DNA of 15,300 nucleotides from the NCBI GenBank assembly GCA_949511925.1, contig CATEYX010000115.1:1-15300 (forward strand), given 5' to 3'. The notes beneath the pieces are model-generated. The model worked only from the letters and a program-made list of their open reading frames with translations. It had not been told where the DNA came from and ran no database searches. A program made the position numbers and the translations under genes. This document shows positions 14,224-15,300 of this stretch, piece after piece; position 1 is the first letter of the stretch, and every line of letters starts with the position of its first letter. Origin of the DNA: Cryomorphaceae bacterium (GTDB lineage Bacteria > Bacteroidota > Bacteroidia > Flavobacteriales > BACL11).

Positions 14224-15300
14224 TTAATTATTGTCTAAATAATTCTTTTTAAAGAAGTTGTAATACCCCTCAACATCTTTATTTTTATAAAATTCTTTAA
14301 AATTTTCAAACGAAATAGCTAATACCTTATAATCTGATTTATTTAGCTGATTAACAATATCAACATCCTCCATTATCAACTGATTGTAATCAACCGCATC
14401 ACTTGAATTATCAAATGTTTTTATCATTAACAGATGTTTATCTAAACCCAATAGCATTGCACTAATTTCAAATACTTCATTCTCAAAATCTTTAGCATGG
14501 TAATCAGAAATTAATATTTTTAGGTAATTAATATCTACTCCTTCTTTTGGTAATATGAAAAGCGACATATGAGTGTTTCCGCTTCTAAATAAATAAGGGG
14601 AATCTGTTAATGCCTGCTCATTAGCTTTTTTCACTTTTCCAGGATTCTTAATAGCCTCCAATAAGTAAATTGCCTCTTTTATAATACTGGCATCTTTATC
14701 AATACTTACAATTTTATCCAGGATGTTTATACACTCAGAAGAATCCTTTAAGGCTGAAAATGATAGCGCTTTCAAAAATAAATATTTTGACTGGTAATCG
14801 TCATCAGAAACTAGCTTACATTTTTCAATTACCTGAATATATTGCTTAGTAACATACAATTGGTATACGCCTTGATAAGCTAATTCATCTTCATTTTGTA
14901 AGCCTATCAACTGATCTTGAAAGTTAGGATTAGTCAATAATTGAGCATACACACTGTTTGGGAAATTATGAAGCAATAAATTTTTCATAACCCCTGCTTC
15001 TAGGTCCTTTCCTACTTCCAAATGATTAATATAAACATTATAATACGCTAAAGCAGCATAATTTTTGTCATAGGGAAAACGAGAAAGCAAATTCATGAAT
15101 AATTCTGAACTCTTAATGTATTCATTTAAACTGTTCTTATAAATTAACCCTGCCTGATAAGTAGATTCTTTTATCATTTTGTCTGAATTAGCAAAATCTT
15201 CATCCGTTTTAGGTAATTTTTCTAAGTAATAATTAGGGTCTTTTTTATTTTTAGTTACTACCTCTTCACTATCTGTTGCTATAGAATCTATTACAAATAC
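14224..15300 (-). CDS. porW: Type IX secretion system protein PorW/SprE, C-terminal 358 residues
   Basis: PorW (SprE in gliding flavobacteria) is a TPR-containing outer-membrane lipoprotein needed for type IX secretion. The frame is open to the right edge, so the start and lipobox are outside the window; an internal ATG at 15177 is not the start. The visible part begins with an acidic linker, then DPNYYLEKLPKTDEDFANSD and helical repeats (YQAGLIYKNSLNEYIKSSEL, GVYQLYVTKQYIQVIEKCKL). It ends with the family's C-terminal module: MSLFILPKEGVDINYLKI, LMIKTFDNSSDAVDY, and a final ISFENFKEFYKNKDVEGYYN. Identity rests on this C-terminal pattern and on the neighbouring bactofilin and atp genes. It is the strongest taxonomic marker here. 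gliding itself cannot be inferred. Confidence 0.82.
   Translation of the reverse strand, partial: VFVIDSIATDSEEVVTKNKKDPNYYLEKLPKTDEDFANSDKMIKESTYQAGLIYKNSLNEYIKSSELFMNLLSRFPYDKNYAALAYYNVYINHLEVGKDLEAGVMKNLLLHNFPNSVYAQLLTNPNFQDQLIGLQNEDELAYQGVYQLYVTKQYIQVIEKCKLVSDDDYQSKYLFLKALSFSALKDSSECINILDKIVSIDKDASIIKEAIYLLEAIKNPGKVKKANEQALTDSPYLFRSGNTHMSLFILPKEGVDINYLKILISDYHAKDFENEVFEISAMLLGLDKHLLMIKTFDNSSDAVDYNQLIMEDVDIVNQLNKSDYKVLAISFENFKEFYKNKDVEGYYNFFKKNYLDNN

Noticed and set aside
1..15300. Mobile elements, CRISPR, defence genes, tRNA or rRNA
   Set aside because: No transposase, integrase, repeat-spacer pattern, terminal inverted repeats or tRNA-like cloverleaf was seen, and base composition looks even; all genes are core or envelope genes in one direction.

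Overview
The window is about one third G+C. It reads as core chromosome of a Bacteroidota bacterium, most likely order Flavobacteriales; I cannot place it lower. Four things point there. The last gene is a C-terminal piece of PorW/SprE, a type IX secretion component found only in that phylum. The ATP synthase genes run B-E-F-H-A-G with no atpD or atpC in line. The start sites sit in A-rich leaders without clear Shine-Dalgarno sequences. Several intergenic gaps hold the Bacteroidota -7 promoter box TAnnTTTG. Every supported gene lies on the minus strand, so transcription runs from the right edge to the left edge.

In transcription order, the right part (15300 to about 8160) starts with porW/sprE, cut by the window edge. 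A compact set follows: a bactofilin, AtpZ, a four-helix membrane protein in the AtpI position (probably DUF6168), then atpB, atpE, atpF, atpH, atpA and atpG. Together the atp genes give the proton channel (a, c, b), the stalk (delta, gamma) and the alpha subunit; beta and epsilon must be encoded elsewhere. A strong hairpin sits between atpE and atpF, and a clear hairpin-plus-U-tract terminator follows atpG.

The left part (8119 to 787) is a second tight run of seven genes with overlapping or abutting ends: a crotonase-family enoyl-CoA hydratase, a polysaccharide flippase, dUTPase, a sugar nucleotidyltransferase with a left-handed beta-helix tail, a secreted TPR protein, a LolB-like DUF4292 lipoprotein, and an EnvC-like protein with a degenerate LytM domain. 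Apart from the crotonase and dut, this run is about the cell envelope: nucleotide-sugar supply, glycan export, lipoprotein or lipid handling and control of peptidoglycan hydrolysis. A separate promoter then appears to drive tatA and gatA; gatA runs off the left edge.

I see no mobile element, CRISPR array, tRNA, rRNA or pseudogene, and no gene-free stretch longer than about 120 bases. The region is ordinary core genome. The points worth a second look are the atpE-atpF RNA hairpin, the DUF4292/EnvC-like/TPR envelope trio, the coupling of a bactofilin and a T9SS gene to the ATP synthase operon, and the small membrane protein in the AtpI position.
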